Shown in pieces: positions 24,808 to 36,628 of a DNA stretch of 64,000 nt; positions within the stretch are counted from its first letter, which is position 1, and every line of letters starts with the position of its first letter. The translations under genes were made by a program, and so were the position numbers. The notes under the pieces are model-generated. The model was not told the origin of the DNA and searched no databases. It saw only the letters and a list, made by a program, of their open reading frames with translations. The stretch covers positions 17,012,293 to 17,076,292 of the forward strand of contig CM059575.1 of the NCBI GenBank assembly GCA_030386875.1. Direction: 5' to 3'. The DNA comes from Morinoia aosen (lineage: Eukaryota > Arthropoda > Malacostraca > Amphipoda > Talitridae).

Positions 24808-27800
24808 GTGAGTCACAAAGTTCACCTCGAACATCACTATGCATATCATCACTAAACGAGTACCGTATATGTCACTTAAATTTTCACCTGCACTTAATTT
24901 CTATACGTAGTCCTCGATTCTAGAACTCTGGTATTAGCTCGCCCCGTCTCGATGTTGTGACCTCGTGACCTTCTTCTTCTGACGGCAGAGGAGTTTGTGC
25001 ATCTCAAAAGTTAGCCGCCTCTGTGAAAACAAAGCATCGATATTAAAAGCTCAGTTAGGAAAATTTGTTCTAATCTGCTCATTCCATAAAGTAAATATTT
25101 TAGAAGTTTTGCAGGAGCAAATGCTTGCAAGATCCAAATTTGGGTGAGAACATATAAGCATCTTTGTTTGCCTACCACCCAAATTTATGCAGGGTATCCA
25201 TTTCCATAAAAGCTGCTAACGTCCATATATTTTTTTTCAAATTAAGCCCTATGGCTTGGGAAACATCACCATTGATCGCTCCAGTATGTCAATCGAGTTT
25301 TACGAATGGATTTTCAGCTTTTTGAGCCACACAAGAGCTGGTGAGTGAAGGGTAAGCTCAATACGTAGAACAGAGACCATCCGACTTCTTCTACCCGCCT
25401 TCCCGTTTAAGTTAACATGAGAGAGCTGCCTGCGACCTGTGGAAAATACCGAGGGAAGCAATTTGGAATCGGATCAGACTGTAGCTTTTTCTGATCAGAG
25501 TTTGTTGCCTTACCTCTGCGGAATGAGGAAAACAAGTGCCTTAGTCTGAAAACAAGCTGTAGGGCAATTAAAATTCTCAACTTCAAAAGGATGTTTTTGG
25601 TGTCCCAGCCGTTTATTTCTTACACTTTTTTCAAACCGATATTGCTCCAAATGAAACTGCGTTCTTCGTTAAATACATTTATTTAACTAGTTCCATAATT
25701 TCTCTTAAAATCAATTCAAATTTACTTTACGAATGAGATTTCATAAGTTTGTTAACCATTCATCCACCTACCGTGTTGGTAAGTAACTGACTCTTGTAAA
25801 ATCACGTAAAATTTTACCGGGTGCACAATATTCTGTTTTGTTCATTTAGTGAGCGAAACAATTTCTAATGTTTGCGTTGCTTAATAGAAACACAAAAAGA
25901 TGCATTCAAATTATTAAGGCACTCACACTGAACTACGACATCTTATTTTTCCGTCGGGAAGATATGAATGCAATTCTAGTAGAACGCAGTAACGTACAGT
26001 AACGTTTGATAAGATTTTTAAATTTATTCTCCTCTTAATGCTTAGGTTGAATTAATTAAACAATTGTTTGAAGTTTCTGAGAGTTCTTGGCTTATTTTAA
26101 ACTGGTATTGACAATCTATGATTATTTATGCTTCCTAATGGGAACTTATATAAGAAAATAATTAATGTAAGAGGCAAGCTCAGTAGACCTTTAGTGAACA
26201 AACACTTTTTGTGCTTTTGAATTTTCTTGCGTTGGAGAAATTAATTCGCGCTTAGTTAGTGAGCGTATGGACTAGCCTCTTCTAATATAATAACGATCTT
26301 TCAGCAATAACCATTTTCTTTCAGTGATATATTCGAGCAGAATTATATAATAGATAACTTAATAAATGGGAGACTAGTAAACCGAAGACCACTTATTTAG
26401 TTTTTGCTCTCGTGATTTTCTATATTTTTTGCCAACAATCTGCTTGCGGAACCTCATTGAATTTGCGCTTATTTCCAATCAAATCATAAACGTTATCTCA
26501 TTCCACGGGCTTCGTTCAACTGAATTTTAACTACATTTTCAAATATCTTGTTGAATATTATCTTCCACGAGGTACGCTTCCTAAAAGTGGTCTTCAGGGT
26601 AGCTTACCTCTCACACCACTGCCAGTTAAGATCGGACTGCACTTCATCACTTCTTGATTGCACTGCAGTTATGTTCACATAGAAGAACCATACTGCACTT
26701 CATCACTATTGACTGCACTGTAATCCATTCTGACAGCACTGCACTCCATCACTTATTGACTGCACTGTAATTCACATAGTTAATGACTGCACTGCACTGC
26801 TATTTTTAGACAGCACTGCACTCGTATTTGATGACAGCTTAGCCCCTATGCATCCGCTCTCAATGACAGCAGCAAAGCTCAGCTAAACTTCTATTTCACA
26901 CGCCGTTGTCGTGTTTTACCTTCCCCAGACGTCGACTTCACATGTCTTGTAAACCTACCTTAATTCGACCATAGCGTTTTTTTTTTTTTTTGAGTTGCAT
27001 ATACTGATCATTCCAAGTGTCACTTTCTAGCGTTGTCAAGCTCGCAGAAAAAGGAAATTTATTTTATAGATAAAATGCTTGTTGAAAGAATGTGTAGCTT
27101 TCCTTGAAATACCTCCAAAAAACAGTTTGGTATGAATGCTGATAAAAATAAATTACATAGTGCTGACAGAACAAAAACGTACCAATATCTGCATTCGAGT
27201 CATTGAACTACATGTAAGGCTCCTCATATATTGGATGTCTGAAAAACAGCAACAAGAAAGCTGCTACAGCTCAACTTTACAGACCTTGAAATTCCTTTAG
27301 TCGATCCGTAGAGTTCAAATTGTTTGTCCTAAAAATTAAAGTCTTCTCTGCGCACAATATTCATGAGTATCGTCCTGAGGGGACATGGTACCTTCAACTT
27401 TTGAGAGATCTAATGTTCGAGCTTTGTAAAAATGGACATTTTTTTCAATTGGCATTTTTGACATTTGTTGATATAAATTTTTTTTTGGCAAAAATTGACA
27501 TCACTTTCATGGTTATTTATACGGAACAATTGTTGAGGCAACCGCTTCTTTTCTCCCATTATTTGCATTCAACCGCTTCAGTTCCTAAATTTGAGGTCAT
27601 CTTTTTCTCCCTATACTCGTGTTATAAAAAAATAAGGACTGTGAACTATGTGTTTCATCGCTTGCAATTCAATGGTCTGAACCAGGGCTGAATTAACCGC
27701 GTGACGCTCAAGGACAGCTAGGTCCTTCCACCCAACTTTTCTACCGACCTCCAACCATTCCTGCACTCGTCTTCTAAACCTAATATTAGATTACTTTTCC

Positions 27801-29350
27801 ATAGATTAAGAGTTTACCTTATAAAATGAACAGTTCCTATTTTCAGAAGAATTACCAGACTAAAAGACTCTCTGAAACTAGTATATCAACAACCTCAATG
27901 AACCGTAAACATTGAGTGAGACATGCCTGAGTTTCACGATTTGTTATCGGTTTCTCTGTTGTTTAAATACTCAACACGTTTACTGTTGCTCTAAAGACGT
28001 AACTGTTATGTACACTCAAATATTTAAGCTAAAAAACTGCGTAAAGAAGCAAGTTTTGAGGAGTTTATGAGCATATGAGCCTTAGATTATTAATGAACCT
28101 GAAGCAGATCCTAAAACTGTAAAAGTCACATCATAACACCATCTGTGGTATTCCCACAGAGCAACGCAGTAGACATGTTGAGAACGCATGCATCCTTTTT
28201 AAACTACCGTGTAGCAAGGTTCTACTGAAGTTATCATTCGTCTACTTCCTTTCTTCCATTGTTCCTGTAGCCGTAACTGGATCCTCCCCTCTCCTCTCTA
28301 GCGAAACTATCGCTTCATTTACCGACGAGGCAAATGGACGATCCTGATCGTGAGTTATGACGTTGTGACACTCTTCGTCCGCTGCTCGTCTTGGCTTAAG
28401 CTCTACGAGGTGCCCTTGTACTTTTGCCTGCCTGCATGAGCTGCGGGCAATGATCATGCGTTGCATAGTTTACTGGGCCACGGGGGAATAAGAGTGTGTC
28501 AAACTGGTCTCAAAATTGTCATAGCAGAACGTGCCACTACGCTAAAAAAGAGCGATTGCCTCTGAATGAACTCTGTAATCCAAGAATACTTGGGGTGTGT
28601 AAATAGAATAGCATGCGGTAAACAATGAAATTTTTTTTCTGAATTATAGTATTTAATAATTTAGAACGATCAAATGCAAACGAAAATGTTTAGAATGAAG
28701 GAAAACGCAACCTGAAATGGAGAAAAATAAAAGTCATTTTATTTTAATTTTATTATTTTATACTCATATTACTGTCATCCTCCTTACATTGGTACCTTGC
28801 AGTCGTTTATGAAACTGTCGACATTTGAGTTGAGTTTCCATAGTAGTAATGGTGAAAACCATTTGAACAGCTGAAAGAATGCGCGTTAATTATTATCAAA
28901 TAATTACAATAATAATCACAGTGCAATTGTTATGTGCCCTAACACCGATTAAGAGACATAACGACACAGACACTAGAGAACATGGGATCTGCGGGAGTTC
29001 TTCGCTTAGAGAAAGAGTCAAATGGCGCGTCCGTCATTCGATTCACAACTTCATTTTTTGTCAATTTACATTTGTTCTTGTTTATTGCTGAACATATAAA
29101 AGGCTTGAATTTATTTTCAAGGTAAAGCACTCATTTTGCCACATGTTTTCAAACTCAATTTCATTTTTGTGTTCACTGTTTCCCACATCATATTGGATAT
29201 TTCACATCCAAATCACAACCTGCAGTTGAACTCATCGATATGAAAATGATCTATTCGAAGCATGAATTTTGACACTTCTTGGAAACATGTAATTTTTATG
29301 TTAAAAATAATTCGAGAAAATCAGTAAGCGAATGAGTAACGTTTTTCTAG
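24808..29350. other. Intron, about 4.5 kb
   Basis: No firm exon. Degenerate CACTGCACTTCATCACT repeats lie at 26630-26830 and a T run near 26980. A pyrimidine-rich acceptor followed by 48 open bases and a GTGAGT donor at 28302-28349 is a weak candidate exon. Confidence 0.45.
26630..26830. repeat. Degenerate tandem repeat (GACTGCACTGCA units)
   Basis: Recurring GACTGCACTGTAAT and CTGCACTTCATCACT blocks at irregular spacing of about 35 bp. Confidence 0.7.
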
Positions 29351-29542
29351 AGAAATATGATGCGTTCATCACCTGAGCCTGAAGACACTGACTCAAGCTC
29401 ACTAGATTCAGAAGATTCTAACTCCAAAAGAAGAGTGAAGAGAGGTCTCTTCAACTTGGGGCCTCGCCTGAGGATAGCAGAATTCATCAAGATGGAGCGC
29501 AGGATGACGAAAGAAGCGCATTACCTTCAGCTGTGGCAGCTG
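29351..29542 (+). CDS. Candidate optional alpha-2/delta exon, acidic/serine stretch plus KRRVKR
   Basis: 64 codons from acceptor CGTTTTTCTAG to a possible donor GTGCGT, phase 0 at both ends, so it fits between the DPK exon and the Cache exon. It reads RNMMRSSPEPEDTDSSSLDS, EDSNSKRRVKRGLFNLG, then PRLRIAEFIKMERR and ends LQLWQL. Composition and the long open frame (219 bases to a TAA at 29567) look coding. I do not recognise the sequence in other family members, where this region is poorly conserved. If the internal donor were not used, the protein would stop nine codons later. Alternatives: a terminal exon of an alternative transcript, or part of a separate gene. Confidence 0.42.
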
Positions 29543-29569
29543 GTGCGTCACCAGTTCCTACACAAATAA

Positions 29570-32500
29570 TATCGTCAGTATCCCGTTGGTACGCCAGGTG
29601 CTGTAGGTGCGCTAACGTAACGCAAGATGTATGTAGAGCTTTTGCTTCAACTCGCTGGCCTTACGTAATTGAGAAGCGCGTCTACGTAGTGCAGTTGAAT
29701 GTATGTAGAGTGCTATTTTTGGTGAGATGAAAAACCACGTATACTTTGAATTGTTCTAATCTACAAACTTCGCTGTTTCTCCTTCGGATCATTTGAGCAA
29801 TGAAGTTAGGTGAAGTAACTGACCTTCTCATATGATAAAAATAATTTGTGAATCACAATAAGTGGTAAATCATAAAAATATCTAACGTCATTCTGTATCT
29901 GAATCGATGTTCTCTTCGCGTGAATTCTGCCAGTTTCAACTCTTGAATTTTAAAACAATTCTTTCAAAAACGTACAGCTCTCGGTTGGCCTGTCTCAGAT
30001 GTGTTTATCGTCAAATTTAAGATCGCAAGTGAGTTGAATAGAATAAACACTTGTTGAGCGGTATACGTTTACAGCAAACTAATTTTTGGACTGAACGAGC
30101 GGCAAAGCATTCATTAACAAGTACAGATATTTTTCTCAAGAGTCGTGCAGCTAAAACTTTCATGGTGCGACGTTTGCTTTGAAAATTTTCTATATTGGTT
30201 TAAAATAATGAAAGCAGTTTGATTTGTCTGTTAGAAGCACTTCTTCTAACACGTATCTCAGTTAGACGAAGTGTTGTGGCCGCGCTGCCAAAACAGAGGA
30301 AAAAAAGGTATATTAAACTTAATTTATTTATATTTCCGCTTAATATTAATAATATTCTGCTTAATTATGATCCAACTGTGAAGAGATGTAATGCTGTTTG
30401 TGAATACATCACAATACTAACTTACTTGTTACGCTAGGAGCTATAATTTGTACCACGATTCTACAATGAATGGTTCATTGCTCATCTTCCGGGAAATAGT
30501 TTAGACAATCATTCATCTTTCCACGTGAAGAGTTATTTTCCTTGATGAAATTGCATAAAATGATCATTGTCGAACTAGGATAGTAAAAGTAAAGCTTATG
30601 TATTGCAACACCGAATGATTTTAATAGCTTAAATTGGAGACCTAGTGTTATTAAGTGTTTAGACGTTTAGGTAGCCAGAACGTAATTATCGCTGTAAAAC
30701 TGGAGTGAAATTAGTGCAATTCATATCATAATCTACGACTTCATTGAAAATTACCCTATTTTTCATACTAAATAACGCAAAGACATTCTCCGGCATTCTG
30801 CGGAGTCTGATGAGCGGAGAGGGAGAGGCTGGGACCATAAATTCAGTTTCTCAGCTAAATAACATAGTTATAATGGGAATTTCCTGGCACAAGCTATTCA
30901 GTAGCCAAGTTTTCTCGTCATTCGATAGATTTTACCGGGATAGCAAACTTCCAACTAAATTCAAGCCACTTATATAGTTATTCATATTTTTCGTTACTGC
31001 ATGGTGTTCAAAATCTAGAGGACAGACTTTGACAGACGATATAAATGCCCAAAAGAAAGACTTTTTGAATGAGTAAAAACTCAAACATTCATCGTTTTCG
31101 CGATATCGAATCCAAAGATAGGTAGAGGCAGTTGCTCCCTGTGGTGGGGTAGTCCCCAGGACTGTAGGTGATGAACACTCTTTTGGTGACATGAACTTTA
31201 TTACGGAATCGAAATTACAATATTTCTTCAAAATGTCCGCCGTCTATTTCAACTCCTGTGCCTACACAGAATCAAACTTCTCGGACACGATAAAATACTT
31301 GTGTAACACCTGTAATGAGTACCGCAGTTTCAACTATACGTCCATCAAGATCCGTGTCTGTTAAGCGGTTCCTTTCGCCATATCTAATTTTATTTTAAAT
31401 GCTTTAATTCGTTCTTTTCGAAGAAAGACGACTTTCAATGCGTTGTGCACATGCACCAACTTCGAACCTACTCTTTGCGCGCTTGCATCTGCATCAGACC
31501 TCTACTGCCTGAACCAACGATCTTCCTAGTCCCCGAGTAGAACAACCAAAATGCGCCCGCAACACATGTGCTGGGAAGGCTACATGTAGGAGGCTGTTGA
31601 CGACGACTCGTTTCCTCGTCGGCCATATCAGGTGCAGCAAAGCTCTGCAGAAGTGAACTTTCAACGGACTAACTTTGCAAATGTTACTGGATTTCTCAAG
31701 TAAAGGGACTGAAGAATTTTTTCCGTCAACCGATTGGATCTTCCAGAAAAATAAAACCTCATCCTATTTGCAACGGATGATGTCTGAACGCTGTCATTCG
31801 AAACTACTGATTAGATTATCAACACAACTTCATGATGATCGAAGACTTTCTAAGTTAACAAAAAAACTTCACTCAGATCGAAGTCGCTGTGAAATGTGAA
31901 AATAAAAGCTATTGATGTAGCAAAACTATTGGAACATTTTCTTCAACGGTTCCCCAGACTTGAGAAGAAATGAAAATAGTTCACATATGGTACTTCTTAA
32001 AAATAGCACTTGAAAGCCTTCACCAAGACGAAAGAATTTTCTGAATTTATCGCTCAATTAAAATATTAAATCAATACAAGATGTTAATGATTGTGTTTGA
32101 AGATTTGCGTTCACTGTTCCTTGTGTGAAATTTGCCCAGTTAAATGATAGTGTGAGTAGTGCGGACAAAGTTTTCGTTTTTTCAAGAAATTAATTTTTCA
32201 CGCATCATTAATTCTATGTGTAGTGTCATCCAAATGTCGTTATTTTTTATTCAGGGTAAATAATGTGTAAATAATATAGCAATAAATCCTGTGAACCACT
32301 TCTCATTTATAATACAAACTTGAATAATTCGACGCGTAATCTACACCACAGTTTTAAGCGCATGTTTCCGTGTCACGTTTTGTTTTGTTCCAGGTTTGAC
32401 TTTCTCTGAGTGAATGGTACTTCAAATTTTACGTTACCTATATAATTAAAAACTTATATATGATATGTATATATATATATATATATATACATATCATAAT

Positions 32501-32589
32501 ATATAAAATATATATAATATAATATATAATATATATGTATATACATACATATCATATATAAGTGTTATATGATATATATATCATATATC

Positions 32590-32623
<34 letters not shown>

Positions 32624-35160
32624 AACACTTATGCTACCACCGCCTGATTTTGTGGGCTCTGGTCGTTTATGAGTGAGTTGAAAAATATTCTTATTAAGAT
32701 TGAGTTGAAAAAGCCCCGTGAACTTAAGAAAACAAACTTCAGAAAATTATACGCAAATGAAAAAAAAACAAGAAAAAACATTCGGATGATGAAAATTGAG
32801 GAAGAGAAGCACAATTTTCTTCGGAGACGAATTAATAATCTTACTGAGTAACAGTAACTTTTTACATATCATTTCTAGACTACAGTAACTTCTACTTAAA
32901 AACACTGATTTCGCTGTTAACGTCTTGAGAAATGGTAGTTGTCAACCGAATGAAGCCCAGTTTCCGAATGAACCCCTCCTAATCAAATATGGATTTAGTT
33001 TATCATAGCTTGTCTTCTTTTCGTCCTTTGCTTGTATTTATCGTTTCCTATCTTTGAGTCTGCACCTTCTTTTAGAAGACTTCTTGCATGTGTAAATATA
33101 TAACCGAGATCTACAGCTACGGTGAATGAATTTCGGTTGTGTCGTTTTGTGAGACCTTTGCTTGTTTTCAATAGTTTATTCCTGCTCGTCCTCTTGTGCA
33201 ACTTCTCCTAACGAATTTCGTAATGCATTTGATTCTCGAATGTCTTTGCTAAACTAGAATGGGTGCCTGATAAAAAAATTCCCATTTCACGATTGTGCTT
33301 TGATTAATGTAGCAGTGCGCGGTGGTAGAGTGTTGATTGGCGTTTGATGTGTGCGTCCTGCCGCATCTCAGCCGCATGCTGGTGGGTGCTCTGCTGTACT
33401 GCTACTCCATTCACTAGTTTACTGAGGGTGACTAACGTGTTGCGTAATTTGCGTAATGTGTTGCCTAATTACTGGTCGTTATTTCGTGGCAGTTACAACT
33501 ACCGATCCCAATTGTTGTTCGCGTAAGCGAAACAGTTTCTTGCAGCTAACTTATAAACTGTAAAATGTGTGCGTTAATTATTATGTACTTGATATTTGCT
33601 AATCCCGTATGCTCCCTCAGATGTTGTTCAATGAAGATATTTCTATTTAGTCGTTATCTATTTTCAGAACCTAAGCCCCTATCATCAAATTATCCATTTC
33701 TCTCAAAACAAATTTCTAAAATTATTGGTGAAATATTTTTTCCTCGAAGAAAAATGTTAAAATATTTAACGTAATCATGAGATGAATGCTTACAAACATT
33801 GAGAAGTTGTATCGCGATTATTATTGCCAAAGGAGTTTTGCAATAATTATTGATGGAACTTTATAACGATTAATGTCATCAAAATCTAGCAAAAGCCTTT
33901 GAAAAATTGTCGAATTGTGTAAAATGTATTTTGGTAACTTATGCCCTCATCTTGTTCAGTGCACTGATTTGCACACTATCACCTCCAGGGCGATTCTTGA
34001 GTTGTTGCAAAGATAGTTTTTATTTATTCTCTTATTCTTTTTTAAATGCTTTTATCTCAGATCCTATGAAGGTTTTTTGAGCAGCTCTAAAAGTTGCACT
34101 TTAAATGATAACATTTTTCCTTGCTCTCTTTCTCATTAATCAAATTTATAACACACCTCCAGTCCTTCTTCCTGATCGCACGCAATTTTGATTTCCTCAC
34201 CTTGTAATTACCGGATTTCTTGCTTCAATGTCCTCTTCCCTCGACTGCTGTACATATCACTTTCCTGTGATGCAAGTTGCTTTTCCTGCTCTTGTCTGTC
34301 TTAAAAGACAACTCTCCAGACATCTCTGTTTCCCTTCCCAGCTTTTCCCGTTTTCTCTCTTGTCTCCATCAACCTGCTATGCTTCTTTTACCCACTTAAA
34401 GCCTTGTCTCTCCATCACCCCGGTTTGTCTTTCTCCCATCTACACGTCTTATCTTCTTCCTAATTCCCTGAGCTGCTTCTCTCCTCATCCTAAGTTTTGC
34501 TCTCCTGTGATAGTCATTAACTTGTGATGTGCAGCGTAGGTCACATCTCCTCACTGACGACCATTCTTCGTCATTACGGTAAGGGTGTCTTTACCCGTTG
34601 ATGCCCTACTTCTTCAAGCCTTCCCTTTTACTTTAGAAATGATCTCTTTCAACAACTGCTTTCAATCTGCTTGCTTTCTGACGCAAGTCCTATTTAATTT
34701 TTCAGCGTTCGAAGTTATGACTCTCTTCTTTTCATTATGTGTCCTGTATCTCACCTTCTCCCTGCCCAAAAACTTCTGTTTCTGCTCACGCATATACGAC
34801 TTTCTCTCCCAATATATATTTGACTTTCTTACCCAATGAATTTAACTTTTTCCTCTCTATTGAATGTCCCTCTTCCCTCCCTCATAATGTCACCTTACCC
34901 CATCATACAGCATACCTTCTTCCCCAATTAACAGCTCTATATCGTCACACATCAAACCTTCCCTCCTCCTTAATACCATGCTACCTCATCATATGCCTGA
35001 CCTTCCTCCCCCATACACCACACTACCCTTCCATTCATGGCACCCTCTCCCTTATAATACCATACTACTCCATCATGCACCAAAGGTTCCCTCCTCCATA
35101 ATACCACACTAACTCGCCCCTTCCCTCCTCAAATAAATGATGTCCGCCCTTCTCCTGCAG
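29570..35160. other. Intron, about 5.6 kb
   Basis: AT-rich. It contains a long (TA)n microsatellite at about 32444-32622 and pyrimidine-rich sequence at 34150-35110 that leads into the next acceptor. No other gene is supported. Confidence 0.5.
32444..32622. repeat. AT-rich microsatellite with palindromic TA tracts
   Basis: Long runs of TA with interspersed ATGATATGTATATAT and CATATATAAG blocks that are largely self-complementary. Confidence 0.9.
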
Positions 35161-35247
35161 GGGCGCCACGACCGCCGGGGCAACAAGGCAGGGTACCGTC
35201 TCATGACCACGGTCGCCGTGCCAGTCTTCGACCTCAACCTCACGTCG
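35161..35247 (+). CDS. CACNA2D: Alpha-2/delta exon: start of the Cache-like domain
   Basis: 29 codons, phase 0 at both ends, acceptor CCCTTCTCCTGCAG and donor GTGAGT. GRHDRRGNKAGY leads into RLMTTVAVPVFDLNLTS, matching LMTTVAMPVF of alpha-2/delta-3, the first strand of the extracellular Cache-like fold. NLT is a potential glycosylation site. The exon is GC-rich and stands alone between two long introns. Confidence 0.94.
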
Positions 35248-35766
35248 GTGAGTTGCTTCTGCGCTCTGCAAGTCCGCGAGTTTGTCATAGCAATCCTACG
35301 GTCGACTTACGTTCCGTCAGATGTTTTACTCCGTGCCCATTAATATCAAGTGTGATGGATTTTCGTTGCGGAAGCAAAGTGACCAAAATCGCATTTGTTT
35401 AATGAAGCGTTTGCGACTTGTGCCGAACCAAGTCACAGAAAGGCAAGAAGCACTATTACTACTGCTCAGGAATTTGGACATTTGCCTAGTCGGAAAATGG
35501 GATTTTTCTGATAATTACTCGACGTAAATAATATATAAAGCAGATGTGTTTAACCAGTCGTATAGTCTTTGAATAAAGTTTAGTCTTTCATATGCTTATT
35601 TATACAAATAAAAGCAGGAATGAAAAAAGAAGAAAGTTTTAGTTTCTATCTATCTTTAGCTAAAAAGATAAATCCGAATAATACTTTGTAGTACTATTTT
35701 CCGTTCGATAATTTAACGATGAACGAAATGAAAAACAAAAACGAAACTAATTATATTTTTAAAGAG

Positions 35767-36045
35767 CTAGGAGGAGCAACGTTGAAGAAATACGAGTTCA
35801 TTTGGTTGTTGAGTGTGTTGAGGTCTCTCCAGCTGTGCCACCTTAGTCTGAAGAGTACGTTTGGTCATGCCGATGTACTCCGATGCACAAAGTGCACAAC
35901 AGCGTTTGTGAAGCAAAGACGACTGAGCACAAAGAGGAGGCTTATCCTTAAGGTTCATTAAATAATTAAGGACGCATTGAATGATCTGAACAATAACAAA
36001 TGCTATTGATCCTGTGAGTGACGAGCACATCGTTTCGAGAGACAT
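35767..36045 (-). pseudogene. Relic of a Penelope-like retroelement, GIY-YIG endonuclease part
   Basis: The minus-strand frame contains SSLLHKRCCALCASEYIGMT followed by KRTLQTKVAQLERP. The pattern C-x2-C-x2-x-Y-I/V-G-x-T-x-R-x-L-x-x-R/K is the start of the GIY-YIG nuclease domain that follows the reverse transcriptase in Penelope-like elements. No reverse-transcriptase part is recognisable alongside and the frame is short, so this is a dead fragment. It runs opposite to the host gene. Confidence 0.6.
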
Positions 36046-36562
36046 AAATTTAATTTTTACGAATAAATTCTCAGATAAAGAGCGGACGCGAAGGTTTCAC
36101 TATTATATGGTTTTGATAATACCACAGATGAAGAAGGAAACGCAAATTTTGGTCTAAAAGTTTTTAGCTCTTTTCCATAAAGAGGAAAAATTATTTTTGA
36201 GAAAAATGCATTAAAAACAAGAATTTATTTCTAGTTAATAAATTAACGCAGAACAGACACAAAGGATGTAAACTAATTAATTGATTTATTTAGAGTCAAA
36301 CAAATTTTAACGATGGATTAAATAACACCAACTGATAGTCTGCATGTGCGGGTAGTGAAGAGAAAAACAACCGCTGGCGGGCTTAGGTGCCGTCCGCACT
36401 CATCCACTCCCTTGTGCAAGCAATTATCAAGAGATGTTGGAAAGCTCCACTGCAATTAAGTTTAATAAGGTATAAATTCAATAATTCATTAGAAATCGGG
36501 ATTAATAAAGATTTAACTGCTCCTTCTGTCTCTATGGACATTCTTGCTCTCATGCTGAAATT

Positions 36563-36628
36563 GGCTGGCAGGCGGTCCTTAAATAAGTATAGAGAGGCTG
36601 GCAGGCGGTCCTTAAATAAGTATAGAGA
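36563..36628. repeat. Perfect 33-bp direct duplication
   Basis: Two adjacent identical copies of the unit starting GGCTGGCAGGCGGTCCTTAA, at 36563-36595 and 36596-36628. Identity suggests a recent event. Confidence 0.95.

Noticed and set aside
28242-28466. Minus-strand frame of 74 codons with protein-like composition
   Set aside because: Overlaps a better splice-bounded plus-strand candidate and resembles no known family.
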